Positions 45,254 through 54,409 of a DNA stretch of 64,000 nucleotides are shown one piece after another. The position numbers and the translations under genes were made by a program. Below the pieces are notes generated by a model. That model worked only from the letters and a program-made list of their open reading frames with translations. It did no database searches and was not told the DNA's origin. Each line of letters opens with the position of its first letter. Position 1 is the first letter of the stretch. The DNA is from Streptomonospora wellingtoniae. Lineage in GTDB: Bacteria; Actinomycetota; Actinomycetes; Streptosporangiales; Streptosporangiaceae. The stretch is from the NCBI RefSeq assembly GCF_031845375.1, contig NZ_JAVREK010000028.1, positions 30,634-94,633 on the forward strand, read 5' to 3'.

Positions 45254-46600
45254 ATGACCGCCCCGGCCCCACCGAACAAGAACGGCGTGCCGCCGTGGCT
45301 GCCGCGGGCCCTGATGATGGTCGCCTGGACGGTGATCGCGTTCGCGGTGGCGGGCTGGATGTTCCTGCAGCTGCGCGGCCTGCTGGTGCTGCTGCTGATA
45401 TCCCTGTTCCTCGCGCTCGCGCTGGAGCCGGCCGTCAACTGGCTGAACAAGCACCGCTGGCCGCGCGGCCCCGCGACCGGCGCGGTGATGCTGGGCGTGG
45501 CCACCGTGGCCGTGGTGTTCTTCTCCGTGCTGGGGTCGATGCTGGTCGGCCAGGTGCTGGAGTTCATCGACCAGGTCCCCGCGATGAGCCGCGGCCTGCT
45601 GAACTGGGTCAACGTCACCTTCAACACCCGGTTCGCGCCCGACACGCTGCTCAGCGAGATCACCGACGCCACCGGATTGGTCGACCAGTACGCCTCCAGC
45701 CTCGCCGAGAACGCGTGGGGGGCGGGCACGACGCTGCTGTCGCTGCTGTTCAACGGGCTGACCATCGCGCTGTTCACCTTCTACCTGACCGCCGACGGTC
45801 CCCGGTTCCGCCGTACGATCTGCTCGGTGCTGCCGCCGCGCACGCAGCGCGAGGTGCTGCGCGCCTGGGAGATCGCCATCAGCAAGACCGGCGGCTACAT
45901 CTACTCCCGCGCGCTGCTCGCGCTGGTCGCCACCCTCGCCCACTACGTGGCGCTGGTCGTGCTGGACGTCCACTACGCCTTCGCGCTGGCACTGTGGGTG
46001 GGCGTCCTCTCCCAGTTCATCCCGACGGTGGGCACCTACATCGGCGGCGCCGTGCCGGTGCTGGTGGCGCTGATGCAGGGGACCTGGCCGGCGCTGTGGA
46101 TGCTCGTCTTCGTCGTCGTTTACCAGCAGTTCGAGAACTACCTGCTCCAGCCGCGGATCACCGCCCGGACCCTCGACATGCACCCGGCCGTGGCCTTCGG
46201 CTCGGTCCTGGCGGGGGCCGCGATCCTCGGGGTACCCGGGGCGCTGCTCGCGCTGCCGGCCGGCGCCAGCATGCAGGCGTTCCTCAGCGTCTACATCCGC
46301 CGATACCAGGTCGCCGAGCATCCGCTGCTGGACTCCACCGAACCGAGCGCGGACTCCGGTGCCGATGCCGATGCCGGGACTGCGCCTCCCGCTTCCGCCG
46401 CCGGGAACGAACACGCCCGCGACGGCACTGCGCACGGACGGCGCCGCGACGGCACCGGGAGCGGGCCGGCTCCCCGGGCCGGACAGCTGCTCGCCCGGTG
46501 GCTGGCCCCGGTGGGCGCCGCCCGCGCCACCGCCGTGCGCAGCCGCCGGAACGCCGGGCAGGGCAGCGGGAACAGCGACCAGGACAGACCCCGGCGCTGA
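45254..46600 (+). CDS. AI-2E family transporter (TqsA/PerM-like membrane protein)
   Basis: The protein has 448 residues with about eight TM helices in the AI-2E/PerM pattern. It contains QFIPTVGTYIGGAVPVLVAL, the family's core, and YQQFENYLLQPRI near the end of the membrane domain. Family members act as exporters or transporters of small molecules; the ligand here is unknown. The last ~100 residues are a disordered Ala/Arg/Gly tail, longer than usual. ATG 45254 begins the first hydrophobic segment after a short Pro-rich head; GCAGGAAGG lies upstream. Confidence 0.9.
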   Translation: MTAPAPPNKNGVPPWLPRALMMVAWTVIAFAVAGWMFLQLRGLLVLLLISLFLALALEPAVNWLNKHRWPRGPATGAVMLGVATVAVVFFSVLGSMLVGQVLEFIDQVPAMSRGLLNWVNVTFNTRFAPDTLLSEITDATGLVDQYASSLAENAWGAGTTLLSLLFNGLTIALFTFYLTADGPRFRRTICSVLPPRTQREVLRAWEIAISKTGGYIYSRALLALVATLAHYVALVVLDVHYAFALALWVGVLSQFIPTVGTYIGGAVPVLVALMQGTWPALWMLVFVVVYQQFENYLLQPRITARTLDMHPAVAFGSVLAGAAILGVPGALLALPAGASMQAFLSVYIRRYQVAEHPLLDSTEPSADSGADADAGTAPPASAAGNEHARDGTAHGRRRDGTGSGPAPRAGQLLARWLAPVGAARATAVRSRRNAGQGSGNSDQDRPRR

Positions 46601-46749
46601 TTCACACCGAATTCCCACCGACGAAAAGAATCCCTGGCGCGCACCGGTTTTGGTCATTGGTGACGACAGTTTGCCCCAACTCCTTCAGCCGCCGGGTTCC
46701 CTAATCAGGGTTTCCCATCGCATACTCGCCCTGGGAGGGGGACTGAAGG

Positions 46750-47274
46750 ATGAAGCAGGATCTCACCGCCTTGTGCTGTGAATGCGGCACGAGCCGGATG
46801 GTCAGCACCTACCGGGCGATAGGCGAGGCGCAGTCGGCCTACGGGCTCGCCCGGTGCGTCGTCTGGCGTCTGTGCCGCACCTGCGGACACCGCACCTACC
46901 ACGCGTACATGCGCGAGGACGAGGACCGGGACGAACTGGAGGACGCCCTCAACCTCGACCAGGCGCTCGCCGCCGAGGCGCTGGACGAGGAGGTCGAGCA
47001 GATGCGGCTGTGCGGCGTCGACATCGGCCACGCCCCGGTCCCCGCCATCTGGGACGGCCAGCCCGTGGGCATGGTCACCCAGCGGCTCTCCGACCTCTCC
47101 TACGCGATCGTGCTCGACCCGAGCGCATCGGTCGTGGCGAGGCTCAAGCTGATCGACATGATGTGGAACGAGCTGTCGATCGGCGACAACGACGACCGGT
47201 GGTATATCCAGCCCGCGGACGACGACACCCCGGGCTATGCCGTCCGGCTCTTCGGCTACCGTGTCCGGCGCTGA
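46750..47274 (+). CDS. Zinc-knuckle hypothetical protein
   Basis: The protein has 174 residues. Two CxxC motifs (CCEC, CRTC followed by HRTYH) in the first 50 residues make a zinc-ribbon-like site. An acidic helical linker follows, then a C-terminal beta-rich part (YAIVLDPSASVVARL, DRWYIQPADDDTP). I do not recognise the family; the first CxxC reads CCEC. It is convergent with dinG and lacks a signal peptide, so cytosolic. Confidence 0.75.
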   Translation: MKQDLTALCCECGTSRMVSTYRAIGEAQSAYGLARCVVWRLCRTCGHRTYHAYMREDEDRDELEDALNLDQALAAEALDEEVEQMRLCGVDIGHAPVPAIWDGQPVGMVTQRLSDLSYAIVLDPSASVVARLKLIDMMWNELSIGDNDDRWYIQPADDDTPGYAVRLFGYRVRR

Positions 47275-47331
47275 ACCGGCGGACCCGGCCACCCGCCGGC
47301 GCGCCGGGGCTTTCGGGACCGGGAGCGGGGA

Positions 47332-49542
47332 TCAGCCCGCGACCGGGTCGGCCGCGAGCCTGTGCAGCGCCGCCCGGGCGACCTCGGGGTCGGTGGTGCC
47401 CCAGTAGGGCGGCAGCGACGACCGCAGGAAGCCGCCGTAGCGCGCCGTGGCCAGTCGCGGGTCGAGCACGGCGACGACGCCGCGGTCGGCCGCCGAGCGC
47501 AGCAGCCGCCCCGTCCCCTGGGCTAGCAGCAGCGCCGCGTGGGTGGCCGCCACCGCCATGAAGCCGTTGCCGCCGCGGGCGCCCACGGCCCGCTGGCGGG
47601 CCGATGCCAAGGGGTCGTCGGGGCGGGGGAACGGGATGCGGTCGACGATGACCAGCTGCAGGGAGCGGCCCGGGACGTCGACGCCCTGCCACAGCGACAG
47701 CGTGCCGAACAGGCAGGAGTCCTCCTCCTCGGCGAACTCCTCGACGAGGCGGCCCGTGGAGTCGTCGCCCTGGCACAGGATGCGCACGTCCACGCGCTCG
47801 CGCAGCTCCTCGGCGGCCTGTGCGGCGGCCCGCATCGAGGAGAACAGGCCCAGAGTCCGGCCCCCGGAGGCCTCGACCAAGCCGGCGATCTCGTCCAGGT
47901 AGCTGGGATCGAGGCCGTCGCGGCCGGGCGGGGGCAGATGGCGGGCGACGTAGAGGATGCCGCTGCGCGCGTGGTCGAACGGCGAGCCGACGTCCAGGCC
48001 GCGCCATCGGGGCTCACCGGCGGCCTTGTCGGGGTCGTCGGCCTCGTCGGCCTCGCTGACAGCCGCCTCGCCGCCGGTCTTGGCGGCGGTTTCGGCGCCG
48101 CCGGTACCGTCGTCGGCGGCGCCGCTTTCGGCGGGACCGCCCGCCGGCGCCGCGCCGCCCGCCGTCGGAACGGCGGACCCCGCCTCCGCCGGTGGCCGGT
48201 CGGTGGACTCGCGGCCCAGACCCCATTGAGCGGCCAGCGGAGCGAAGGTTCCGCCCAGGGCGAGGGTGGCCGAGGTGAGGACCGTGGTGCGGTCGCCGAA
48301 CAGCTTCTCGCGCAGCAGCCCGCCCACGGCCAGCGGAGCGACGTGCAGGTTCGGAGACTGCTTGGGACCCTTGGCCAGCCACACCACGTCGGTGCGCTCG
48401 CGCAGCGGGGGCTCGAAGGACTCCAGGATGCGCACCGCGGAGTCGTGGACCTCGTCCAGCGCCGCAAGCGCCTGCTTGCGCTGGGTGGCGTAGTCGGGGT
48501 CCTGCTCGGGCGATCCGCTGCGGATGGCGCTCAGGCAGGCGTGCGCGGCGTCGCGGACCGCCGCGACGGCCCCGGCGAGGGCGTCGGGCAGGTGGTCGAA
48601 CCGGCCCGCCTCGGACTCGCCGAACAGCAGCGCCAGCCCTTCGCCGGACTCGCTGAGGCGCTCGGTCAGCCCGGCCTCCACCAGCCGCCCCGCGCGCTTG
48701 GCGGCGGTGTTGACGGGCCGCTCCCCCAGCTCGCCGGTGGCCACCGAGGTGACGCGGTCGACCAGCTCGTGCGCCTCGTCGATCACGAGCACGCGGTGCT
48801 CGGGCAGCAGGTGGTAGCCCTGCATGGTCGAGATGGCCAGCATGGCGTGGTTGGTGACGACGACGTCGGCGCCACCGGCGTCGGCGCGGGCCTGCTCGGA
48901 GAAGCACTCCTGGCCGAAGGGGCAGGCGGCGGCGCCGACGCACTCGTTCGCCGAGACCGAGACCTGCCGCCAGGCGAGGTCGCTCACGCCGGGGGCGAGC
49001 TCGTCGCGGTCGCCGGTGACGGTCTCCTCGGCCCACTCGTGCAGCCGCTTGACCTGGCGGCCCACCGATGACAGCTGGCGGGGGTCGAACAGCTCGGTGT
49101 CCTCAGGCTCGGCGGCGTCCGCGCCCTGCAGGCGGTGGCGGCAGAGGTAGTTGCGGCGGCCCTTGAGGATGGCGAACTCGGGCTCGCGGTTGAGCAGCGG
49201 CGCCAAGGCCGCCGACAGGCGCGGGAGGTCGCGCTCGATCAACTGGCGCTGGAGCGCGAGGGTGGCGGTGGTGACCACGACGGTGGTGTCCTCGGACATG
49301 GCGTGGCGGATGGCCGGCACGAGGTAGGCCAGCGACTTCCCGGTGCCGGTGCCCGCCTGTACGACGAGGTGCTCGCCGGTGTCGATCGCCGTTGTGACGG
49401 CCTCGGCCATGACGGCCTGGCCCTCGCGCCTGGTGCCGCCGAGCGCACGCACTGCGGCGTCGAGAAGGGTGTCGGCGTCGGGAAGTTCAGCCACGCGTGC
49501 GACAGTACCGCCTGCCGGTGACGCGCCGGCCTCGTTCTCCAC
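47332..49542 (-). CDS. dinG: DinG/XPD-family ATP-dependent DNA helicase
   Basis: The protein has 736 residues. Walker A is GTGTGKS (64-70) and the DEAH box lies at 255-258. Four cysteines between them (C134, C201, C207, C213) match the iron-sulfur cluster site of the XPD/DinG superfamily 2 helicases. The C-terminal helicase domain contains RGVDVPGR-like GVDVPGRSLQLVIVDRIPFP. A ~75-residue Ala/Gly/Asp-rich insert lies at about 455-530. The enzyme unwinds DNA, probably in repair. The GTG at 49542 lacks a good ribosome-binding site; start may be a few residues later. Confidence 0.9.
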   Translation of the reverse strand: MENEAGASPAGGTVARVAELPDADTLLDAAVRALGGTRREGQAVMAEAVTTAIDTGEHLVVQAGTGTGKSLAYLVPAIRHAMSEDTTVVVTTATLALQRQLIERDLPRLSAALAPLLNREPEFAILKGRRNYLCRHRLQGADAAEPEDTELFDPRQLSSVGRQVKRLHEWAEETVTGDRDELAPGVSDLAWRQVSVSANECVGAAACPFGQECFSEQARADAGGADVVVTNHAMLAISTMQGYHLLPEHRVLVIDEAHELVDRVTSVATGELGERPVNTAAKRAGRLVEAGLTERLSESGEGLALLFGESEAGRFDHLPDALAGAVAAVRDAAHACLSAIRSGSPEQDPDYATQRKQALAALDEVHDSAVRILESFEPPLRERTDVVWLAKGPKQSPNLHVAPLAVGGLLREKLFGDRTTVLTSATLALGGTFAPLAAQWGLGRESTDRPPAEAGSAVPTAGGAAPAGGPAESGAADDGTGGAETAAKTGGEAAVSEADEADDPDKAAGEPRWRGLDVGSPFDHARSGILYVARHLPPPGRDGLDPSYLDEIAGLVEASGGRTLGLFSSMRAAAQAAEELRERVDVRILCQGDDSTGRLVEEFAEEEDSCLFGTLSLWQGVDVPGRSLQLVIVDRIPFPRPDDPLASARQRAVGARGGNGFMAVAATHAALLLAQGTGRLLRSAADRGVVAVLDPRLATARYGGFLRSSLPPYWGTTDPEVARAALHRLAADPVAG

Positions 49543-49622
49543 AGGCGCCCGCCGCCGGGGCTACGCGTCCATCGCCCTCCCGGGAACCCCGCGCTTCCGC
49601 CGGGCGGGTCCCGCCGGGCCCC

Positions 49623-50414
49623 TCAGGACCGCCCCGCGCTGACGGTCAGCTCCTCGTGCAGGAAGCACAGGTGGTCGCGCACGTCGAGGCCGTCCTTGAG
49701 CGGGGTCGCGTAGGACCAGGCCACGTCGGGGACCTCGCGCTCGCCGAGCCGCAGCGTCCAGTAGGTCGCCCGGCCCTTGTAGGGGCACAGGGTCCGGGTG
49801 CTGCTGGGGACCAGCAGGTCGCGGCGCACGTCGTTGGGCGGCAGGTAGTACCGGTTGGGCAGTCCGGTCTCGGAGAGCACCTTGGGACGCGCCGAACGCG
49901 CGATCTCCACGTCGCCGAAGGCCACCTGCACCAGCACGGATGCGGGCCGGGTGTCGACTCGGTGGTAGGGGTCGCGCAGGTGGCCGCGCACGGGATCGTC
50001 CTCGTCGAACCAGGTGTCGGCCGCGTCCCAGTACATCGCCGCGAGCCCGCGCAGCCACGCGGCCGCGGGCTGGGGATCGGTGTAGGCCCACACAGCGTTC
50101 TCCGCGACACGCTCGCCGACCCGCATGTGCCAGTAGGAGGCGTCGCCCTTGTAGGGGCAGTGGGTGCTGCGGTCGCTGGGGGTCAGCAGGTCGGAGCGGA
50201 CGTCCTCGGCGGGCACGTACAGCTGCGGCAGCAGCGACGTCTCGTGCAGCAGCACCCCGCGCTCGGAGGCGAGCACCTCCCGACCGCCCAGCTCGGCGCG
50301 CACCCGCCGGGGAAAGGGGTGCGCGTGCAGAACGTGGTGCGGCGATTGGAGCGTGTAGTTCACCGTGTCCGGCGCGTCCTTCGCGAACGGTCCTCCGCCC
50401 ATGGTCAGCGACAT
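49623..50414 (-). CDS. Protein with two tandem DUF427 domains
   Basis: The protein has 263 residues containing two copies of the DUF427 fold. Each copy has the motif C-P-Y-K-G in a conserved setting (first at 86-90, second in TLCPYKG near residue 213). Most relatives I know have one copy of about 90-120 residues, so this is a tandem duplication. The fold binds a small ligand in related structures, but the role here is unknown. GAAGGAGG precedes the ATG. It lies beside dinG on the same strand but in a separate unit. Confidence 0.85.
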   Translation of the reverse strand: MSLTMGGGPFAKDAPDTVNYTLQSPHHVLHAHPFPRRVRAELGGREVLASERGVLLHETSLLPQLYVPAEDVRSDLLTPSDRSTHCPYKGDASYWHMRVGERVAENAVWAYTDPQPAAAWLRGLAAMYWDAADTWFDEDDPVRGHLRDPYHRVDTRPASVLVQVAFGDVEIARSARPKVLSETGLPNRYYLPPNDVRRDLLVPSSTRTLCPYKGRATYWTLRLGEREVPDVAWSYATPLKDGLDVRDHLCFLHEELTVSAGRS

Positions 50415-50493
50415 CCCGGCCTCCTTCGCGGTCGAAGCGGTGGGCGCAGCTGGTCCTATCGCCGCCCACTACCCGTACCGCCCCGCCAAACCC

Positions 50494-50556
50494 CGTTGAT
50501 CTTGTAGCCATCGTGAATTAAAACGATTTCCAGTGACGATGGCTACAAGATCGGCG
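50494..50556. repeat. Palindromic element copy with near-perfect 21-bp arms
   Basis: Arms at 50494-50514 and 50536-50556 pair over 21 bp with two mismatches (ATCAACG to ATCGGCG). The centre reads GAATTAAAACGATTTCCAGTG, almost identical to the copy at 57689. It lies 13 nt past the stop of the wall-associated surface protein gene (reading leftward). Confidence 0.9.
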
Positions 50557-50568
50557 GTGCTGCGCCGT

Positions 50569-51957
50569 CTAGGACCAGTCGCCTCCCGGTCCCTTTCGGC
50601 TCGCCCGGTGGCCGCGGCCGGCGTCGCCGTCGAAGCCGGTCTTGCGCCCCCGGCCGAGGTAGATGGCGGTGCCACCGCCTCCCAGGGCGGCCAGGCCGGT
50701 CGCCACCAGGCCGGCCAGCGCTCCGCCGGCGACCGGCAGGCGGCCGCCGGACGCGTCGTCCTGGTCGGCGCCTTCTACGGGATCGGCGGAGGACTCGTCG
50801 CCGGGGGCGGTGGGCGGCGCGACCGTGGGTCCGGGCGCGGGGTCCCGCTGCGTCGGCGCATCGGTCGCGTCGCCGCCCGGCGCTTCGGGCGGTTCCGACG
50901 GCGAGCCGGTGGCGGCCCCCGCCATGCTGCCGGGATCCGTGCTCGGGGCGGCGCCCCCGCCGCCCGGGGGTGCGGCGGTGGGAGAGGCGCCGTCCGGTAC
51001 GCCGCCGGAGTCCGCGGTGGCGTGCGGTTCGTCGTCGGCGTGCGGCGCCTGGCCGGGCTCGGGCGAGGCGGTGCCGCTGCCGGGAGGGGGTTCGGTGGCG
51101 GGAACACCGCCGGAGGGGACGTGCACGGCCGCACCGACGAACCGCACGCCGTAGTCGAACGCGCTGACCGGGTCGCCCTCGGCGTCGATGCGCGCGACCT
51201 CGAAGCGCACGGACAACCACGCCGCCGCGTGGCGGGGCCGGGAGTCCTGCGACGGCGGCGTCGCCGACTCCGCTGGGCGGCTGACGCCGCGTTCGGCGCT
51301 GACCGCCACGGTGACGGTGCCGTCGCCGGAGTCGGCCGTGAAGGTGCTGGAGTAGTCGCCGTCGGAAACGTCGGCCGGCTGGCCGAGGACCTTCAGTCCC
51401 CGCACGGAGATCCGGGCGTCGGGCCCGCTCGCGGCGCTCCACCACGCGGTGGAGGTGGCGGACTCGAGCACCAGGAGGGCCTCGCGGTCGAACGCCTCGG
51501 CCACGGGAAGGGCGGCGGAGGCCGAGTCGCCGCGGCGGCAGTCGGGGGTGAAGCGCACCCCGGTGACGCCGGCGGTCGCGGTGAGCCGCCCGCTGTCGTA
51601 GACCACGGAGCTGTAGGCGTCGTCGGGGCCGGCGGGGAAGTGCCGCTCGGTCGCGACGTCGTCGGGGTCGGCGTCCCAGTGGGCGGTGGTGATCGACCCC
51701 GCGCCGCCGGAGGTGTCGACCTGCCCGATCGCTCCCTGGCCGCACCAGTCGACATAGGCGATGCGCGCGCCGGCCTCGGGCTTGCCGGAGTCTCCGGGCG
51801 CGAGTGCCGGAGCCTGTTCGGCCTCGGCGGGCAGCACGGGGGCGAGCGCCGTCACGAGCGCCGCTGCCGCGGCACCTCCGGCGCCGAGGAGGCGCAGCGC
51901 CGTTCTTCGGAGGGGGGTGGGGGAGATCGGGGTCACGGTCGTCCTCTGCTGGTTCAA
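50569..51957 (-). CDS. Secreted surface protein with C-terminal LPVAG-like anchor
   Basis: The protein has 462 residues. A signal peptide (RTALRLLGAGGAAAAALVTAL, cut near AEA) precedes a beta-rich domain of ~240 residues with a pair of Cys (WCGQ, TPDCRRG). A Pro/Thr/Gly-rich linker follows, then L407-P-V-A-G411 before a TM segment and an Arg-rich tail. This resembles a sortase signal with Ala instead of Thr, but the ~28-residue cytosolic tail is longer than usual. Start ATG 51957. It is divergent from the sigma factor/partner pair, so it may belong to their regulon; that is inference. Confidence 0.8.
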   Translation of the reverse strand: MNQQRTTVTPISPTPLRRTALRLLGAGGAAAAALVTALAPVLPAEAEQAPALAPGDSGKPEAGARIAYVDWCGQGAIGQVDTSGGAGSITTAHWDADPDDVATERHFPAGPDDAYSSVVYDSGRLTATAGVTGVRFTPDCRRGDSASAALPVAEAFDREALLVLESATSTAWWSAASGPDARISVRGLKVLGQPADVSDGDYSSTFTADSGDGTVTVAVSAERGVSRPAESATPPSQDSRPRHAAAWLSVRFEVARIDAEGDPVSAFDYGVRFVGAAVHVPSGGVPATEPPPGSGTASPEPGQAPHADDEPHATADSGGVPDGASPTAAPPGGGGAAPSTDPGSMAGAATGSPSEPPEAPGGDATDAPTQRDPAPGPTVAPPTAPGDESSADPVEGADQDDASGGRLPVAGGALAGLVATGLAALGGGGTAIYLGRGRKTGFDGDAGRGHRASRKGPGGDWS

Positions 51958-52289
51958 CGGCCGCGGGCGCCTGCCGACGGGTCCGGGGGGCGGGCCGGCG
52001 GGGTTTCGGGGCCGTACAAAGGGGCTCCTTAGAACCTACATTCCGCTCCCCGGTATCCCGTAGTCGAACCTGCCGCAGATCGGCGCCAGAGTGCCGCGGT
52101 GGGTCCGGTCCGGACCGGGGCGCCGTGCCCGCACCCACCGATCGACCGCGCAACGTGCGCACGGCACGCTGTGGGGACGTGCGGGCGCCCCGCGGAGTTC
52201 CCATCGGCCGGTAGCGGCCACGGGGCGGCGGGTTCCGGTCGGGCCGCAGCGAATGCGGAGTACGCCGTAACGCGGGGGCCGAGCCGGAC
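51958..52289. promoter_or_regulatory. Divergent region between surface protein and sigma factor genes
   Basis: The 332-bp gap serves divergent promoters. It has no supported gene; the frames over it are shadows. The segment near 52020-52060 is AT-richer (TTAGAACCTACATTCC) and could hold the surface protein promoter. Confidence 0.5.
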
Positions 52290-52952
52290 ATGTGGCGGGG
52301 TGAGGACGCAAACACCCCGGCGAAAGGGAGCCCGTTGCCCTATGACGGCCCAGACGGCCAACCGGAGACGCCTGCGCCGCCCTCCGGCCGCGAAGCCAGG
52401 TTCGAGGCGCTCTACAGCGCGTGCTACGCCGATGTGCTCGGCTACCTGCTCCGGCGGGCCGACGACCCCGAGTCCGCCGCGGACCTGGTCGCAGAGGTCT
52501 TCATGACGGTGTGGAACCGCCTGGAGGACGTCCCCGGCGGCAGCGGCTCCCGGCCGTGGGTCTTCGGGGTCGCCCGAAAGGTCCTGAGCAACCACCGCCG
52601 CGGAGCCCGGCGCCGCACGGCGCTGGCGGCACGGCTGCGCTCGGAGCTGAGCCGGGTTCACGTCACCCGGCCGGAGACGGCCGAGCCCGCTCTGGGCGAG
52701 ATCGGCGCGGCCTTCCGCTCGCTGTCGGAGACGGACAGGGAGGTGCTCGCCCTCACCGGCTGGGAGGGACTGAGCCCGTCGGAGGTCGCGATCGCGCTGG
52801 GTTGCACCCGCGGCACCGCCCGCGTTCGCCTGCACCGGGCGCGCGGGCGCTTCGCCCGCGCGCTGCGCAAGGCGGGCGTGGAGGTCGGCGACGCCGCGGT
52901 CCCCGACCGGCCGCTTCCGCGGGAACGGTCGGTCACGGAAGGAGCGAGCTGA
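52290..52952 (+). CDS. RNA polymerase sigma factor of the sigma-70/ECF family
   Basis: The protein has up to 220 residues (ATG 52290; TTG 52335, preceded by AAAGGGAG, is an alternative start). Region 2 is ARFEALYSACYADVLGYLLRR...AADLVAEVFMTVWNRL, and region 4 is LSPSEVAIALGCTRGTARVRLHRAR. It is an ECF-type sigma factor that would redirect RNA polymerase to a small regulon. The stop shares a base with the next gene's ATG (TGATG), a typical sigma/regulator pair. Start uncertain by 15 residues. Confidence 0.9.
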   Translation: MWRGEDANTPAKGSPLPYDGPDGQPETPAPPSGREARFEALYSACYADVLGYLLRRADDPESAADLVAEVFMTVWNRLEDVPGGSGSRPWVFGVARKVLSNHRRGARRRTALAARLRSELSRVHVTRPETAEPALGEIGAAFRSLSETDREVLALTGWEGLSPSEVAIALGCTRGTARVRLHRARGRFARALRKAGVEVGDAAVPDRPLPRERSVTEGAS

Positions 52953-53986
52953 TGAGGAACCGCGACAGGGTGGACCCGCTGGTCGCCCGGCTTCGTCCGC
53001 GGGTGGACGCGTCCGAGGGGCTCGACCCGGCACGGCCGGGCGCTCGCGAGCTCCTCGCCACCATCACCGAGAAGAACCAGGAGCCAGCTGTGGCACCGAA
53101 ACGCACCACCCGCCGCCTGCTGATCGCCGTGCCCGTCGCGGCGGCGCTCGCCGCCGCGGGTGTCGCGGCGACGGCGCTGATGCCGACGTCGGCCCCCGAC
53201 CCCGTGGCCCCGCAGGAGGCGGCGGCACTGGAGATCGAGGTCGACGACGGCCTCGTCGTCGCCGAGGTCAAGAACCCGACGGCCGACCCCGAGCGCTATG
53301 CCGAGCAGTTCGCCGACCACGGCCTGAACGTCGACCTCACGATGGTCCCCGCCTCGCCGACGCTTGTCGGCAAGCTCACCTACCTGGACCAGAACATGAC
53401 CGGGAAGGGGACCGACGACCGCGACGTCGAGGTGATCGAGTCGCCGGAGAAGTGCACCCCGAACGGCATCTGCCCGGTCGGCGTACGCATCCCCGAGGAC
53501 TACGCGAACCCCGTCCAGCTCGCCTTCGGCCGCGCGCCGGAGAAGGGCGAGACGTATCAGACGACGAACACGGCGACGGCCCCGGGAGAGGCGCTGGAGG
53601 GCGTCGACGTGGTCGGGATGACCGTCGACGAGGCCAAGGGCGTGCTCGCCGAGCACGGACAGGAGGTCGCCGAGTACCGCGTCGACGGCGAGGCGGCCGA
53701 GGCGGAGGCCGGAGAGGCGGCACCCACCGCGGCACCCTCCCCGGCACCCACGGCGGCACCCTCCCCGGCACCCACGGCGGCACCCTCCCCGGCTCCCGGG
53801 ACGGCCGCCTCCCCCACCGCGGATGCCCAGCCCCGGCAGGACACCGGGGGCCAGGACGGCAGCGGGTCCGGGTCGGTCGGCGTCACCGAGAAGGCCGAGG
53901 ACGTCCCCGGCGGCTACTACGTCCACGACGTGGGGCTGTGGGCACCGGGCGAGGTGCTGCTCTTCGTGGGCGAGGCGCCGAAGTAG
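52952..53986 (+). CDS. Membrane-bound partner of the sigma factor with PASTA-like segment
   Basis: The protein has 344 residues. A ~50-residue cytosolic head (RVDPLVARLRPRVDASEGLD...) precedes one TM helix at about 54-76 and an extracytoplasmic part. That part holds a PASTA-like stretch (VDVVGMTVDEAKGVLAEHGQ) at about 211-230, a TAAPSPAP tandem repeat, and a C-terminal domain (GYYVHDVGLWAPGEVLLFVG). Translational coupling to the sigma gene suggests an anti-sigma or sensor role, but the head lacks the HxxxCxxC zinc motif of ZAS anti-sigma factors. Confidence 0.82.
   Translation: MRNRDRVDPLVARLRPRVDASEGLDPARPGARELLATITEKNQEPAVAPKRTTRRLLIAVPVAAALAAAGVAATALMPTSAPDPVAPQEAAALEIEVDDGLVVAEVKNPTADPERYAEQFADHGLNVDLTMVPASPTLVGKLTYLDQNMTGKGTDDRDVEVIESPEKCTPNGICPVGVRIPEDYANPVQLAFGRAPEKGETYQTTNTATAPGEALEGVDVVGMTVDEAKGVLAEHGQEVAEYRVDGEAAEAEAGEAAPTAAPSPAPTAAPSPAPTAAPSPAPGTAASPTADAQPRQDTGGQDGSGSGSVGVTEKAEDVPGGYYVHDVGLWAPGEVLLFVGEAPK
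53719..53790 (+). repeat. Three 24-bp tandem repeats inside the sigma partner gene
   Basis: Three consecutive 24-bp units at 53719-53790 encode APTAAPSP repeats of the linker. The second and third are identical, and the first differs by one base. A length-polymorphic, disordered linker is likely. Confidence 0.85.
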
Positions 53987-54010
53987 CCACCGGCTCCGCT
54001 CGGACGGCGA

Positions 54011-54043
54011 GCGCCGCGCACAGGTCCGGCCTGCGCGCGGCGC
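54011..54043 (+). terminator. Terminator hairpin after the sigma/partner operon
   Basis: A 14-bp stem with one mismatch (54011-54024 with 54030-54043) and a 5-nt loop lies 24 nt after the partner gene's stop. There is no T-tract. Confidence 0.6.
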
Positions 54044-54284
54044 CCGCGCGGCGGGCGGAGTGCGCTCGCCGACGCGGCCGGGGCCGCACGGACGCAAGGG
54101 CGCAAAGGCTCAGCCGCCCCGGACGGCGGGGAAGGCGGGGATCAGCGCCAGCCACGTCCCGCTGACGGCGATCGTCGCCTGTCGGACCGGTCCGGTCGGC
54201 GGCCGCTTCTGCTTCCAGGCGCGGCTGAAGAGCCGAATCAGTCCGAGCACCGCCGGTCCGGGGCTTCCCCCGGTGAAACACGAA

Positions 54285-54328
54285 GGACGACCCGGCAGGG
54301 AGGCCGAAGGCCTTGTGCCGGGTCGTCC
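54285..54328 (-). terminator. Terminator hairpin downstream of the first tRNA-Ala
   Basis: A 13-bp stem (54285-54297 with 54316-54328) with an inner AGGCC/GGCCT helix follows the tRNA-Ala by 8 nt in its reading direction. Confidence 0.8.
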
Positions 54329-54336
54329 CAAGACCG

Positions 54337-54409
54337 TGGAGCTATGGGGATTCGAACCCCAGACCTCCTCCATGCCATGGAGGCGCGCTACCAGCTGCGC
54401 CATAGCCCC
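54337..54409 (-). tRNA. tRNA-Ala (anticodon GGC), copy 1
   Basis: The 73-nt cloverleaf reads leftward with acceptor GGGGCTA/TAGCTCC, D-stem GCGC/GCGC, anticodon stem CCTCC/GGAGG around loop ATGGCAT (anticodon GGC, alanine), and T-stem TGGGG/CCCCA with TTCGAAT. The CCA end is not encoded. It is identical to the copy at 58375-58447. A terminator hairpin follows. No gene is immediately linked to it. Confidence 0.96.

Noticed and set aside
54110..54403. 97-codon minus-strand frame beginning MAQLVARLHGMEE
   Set aside because: The first part is the tRNA-Ala gene read as protein; the same peptide appears at 58441.
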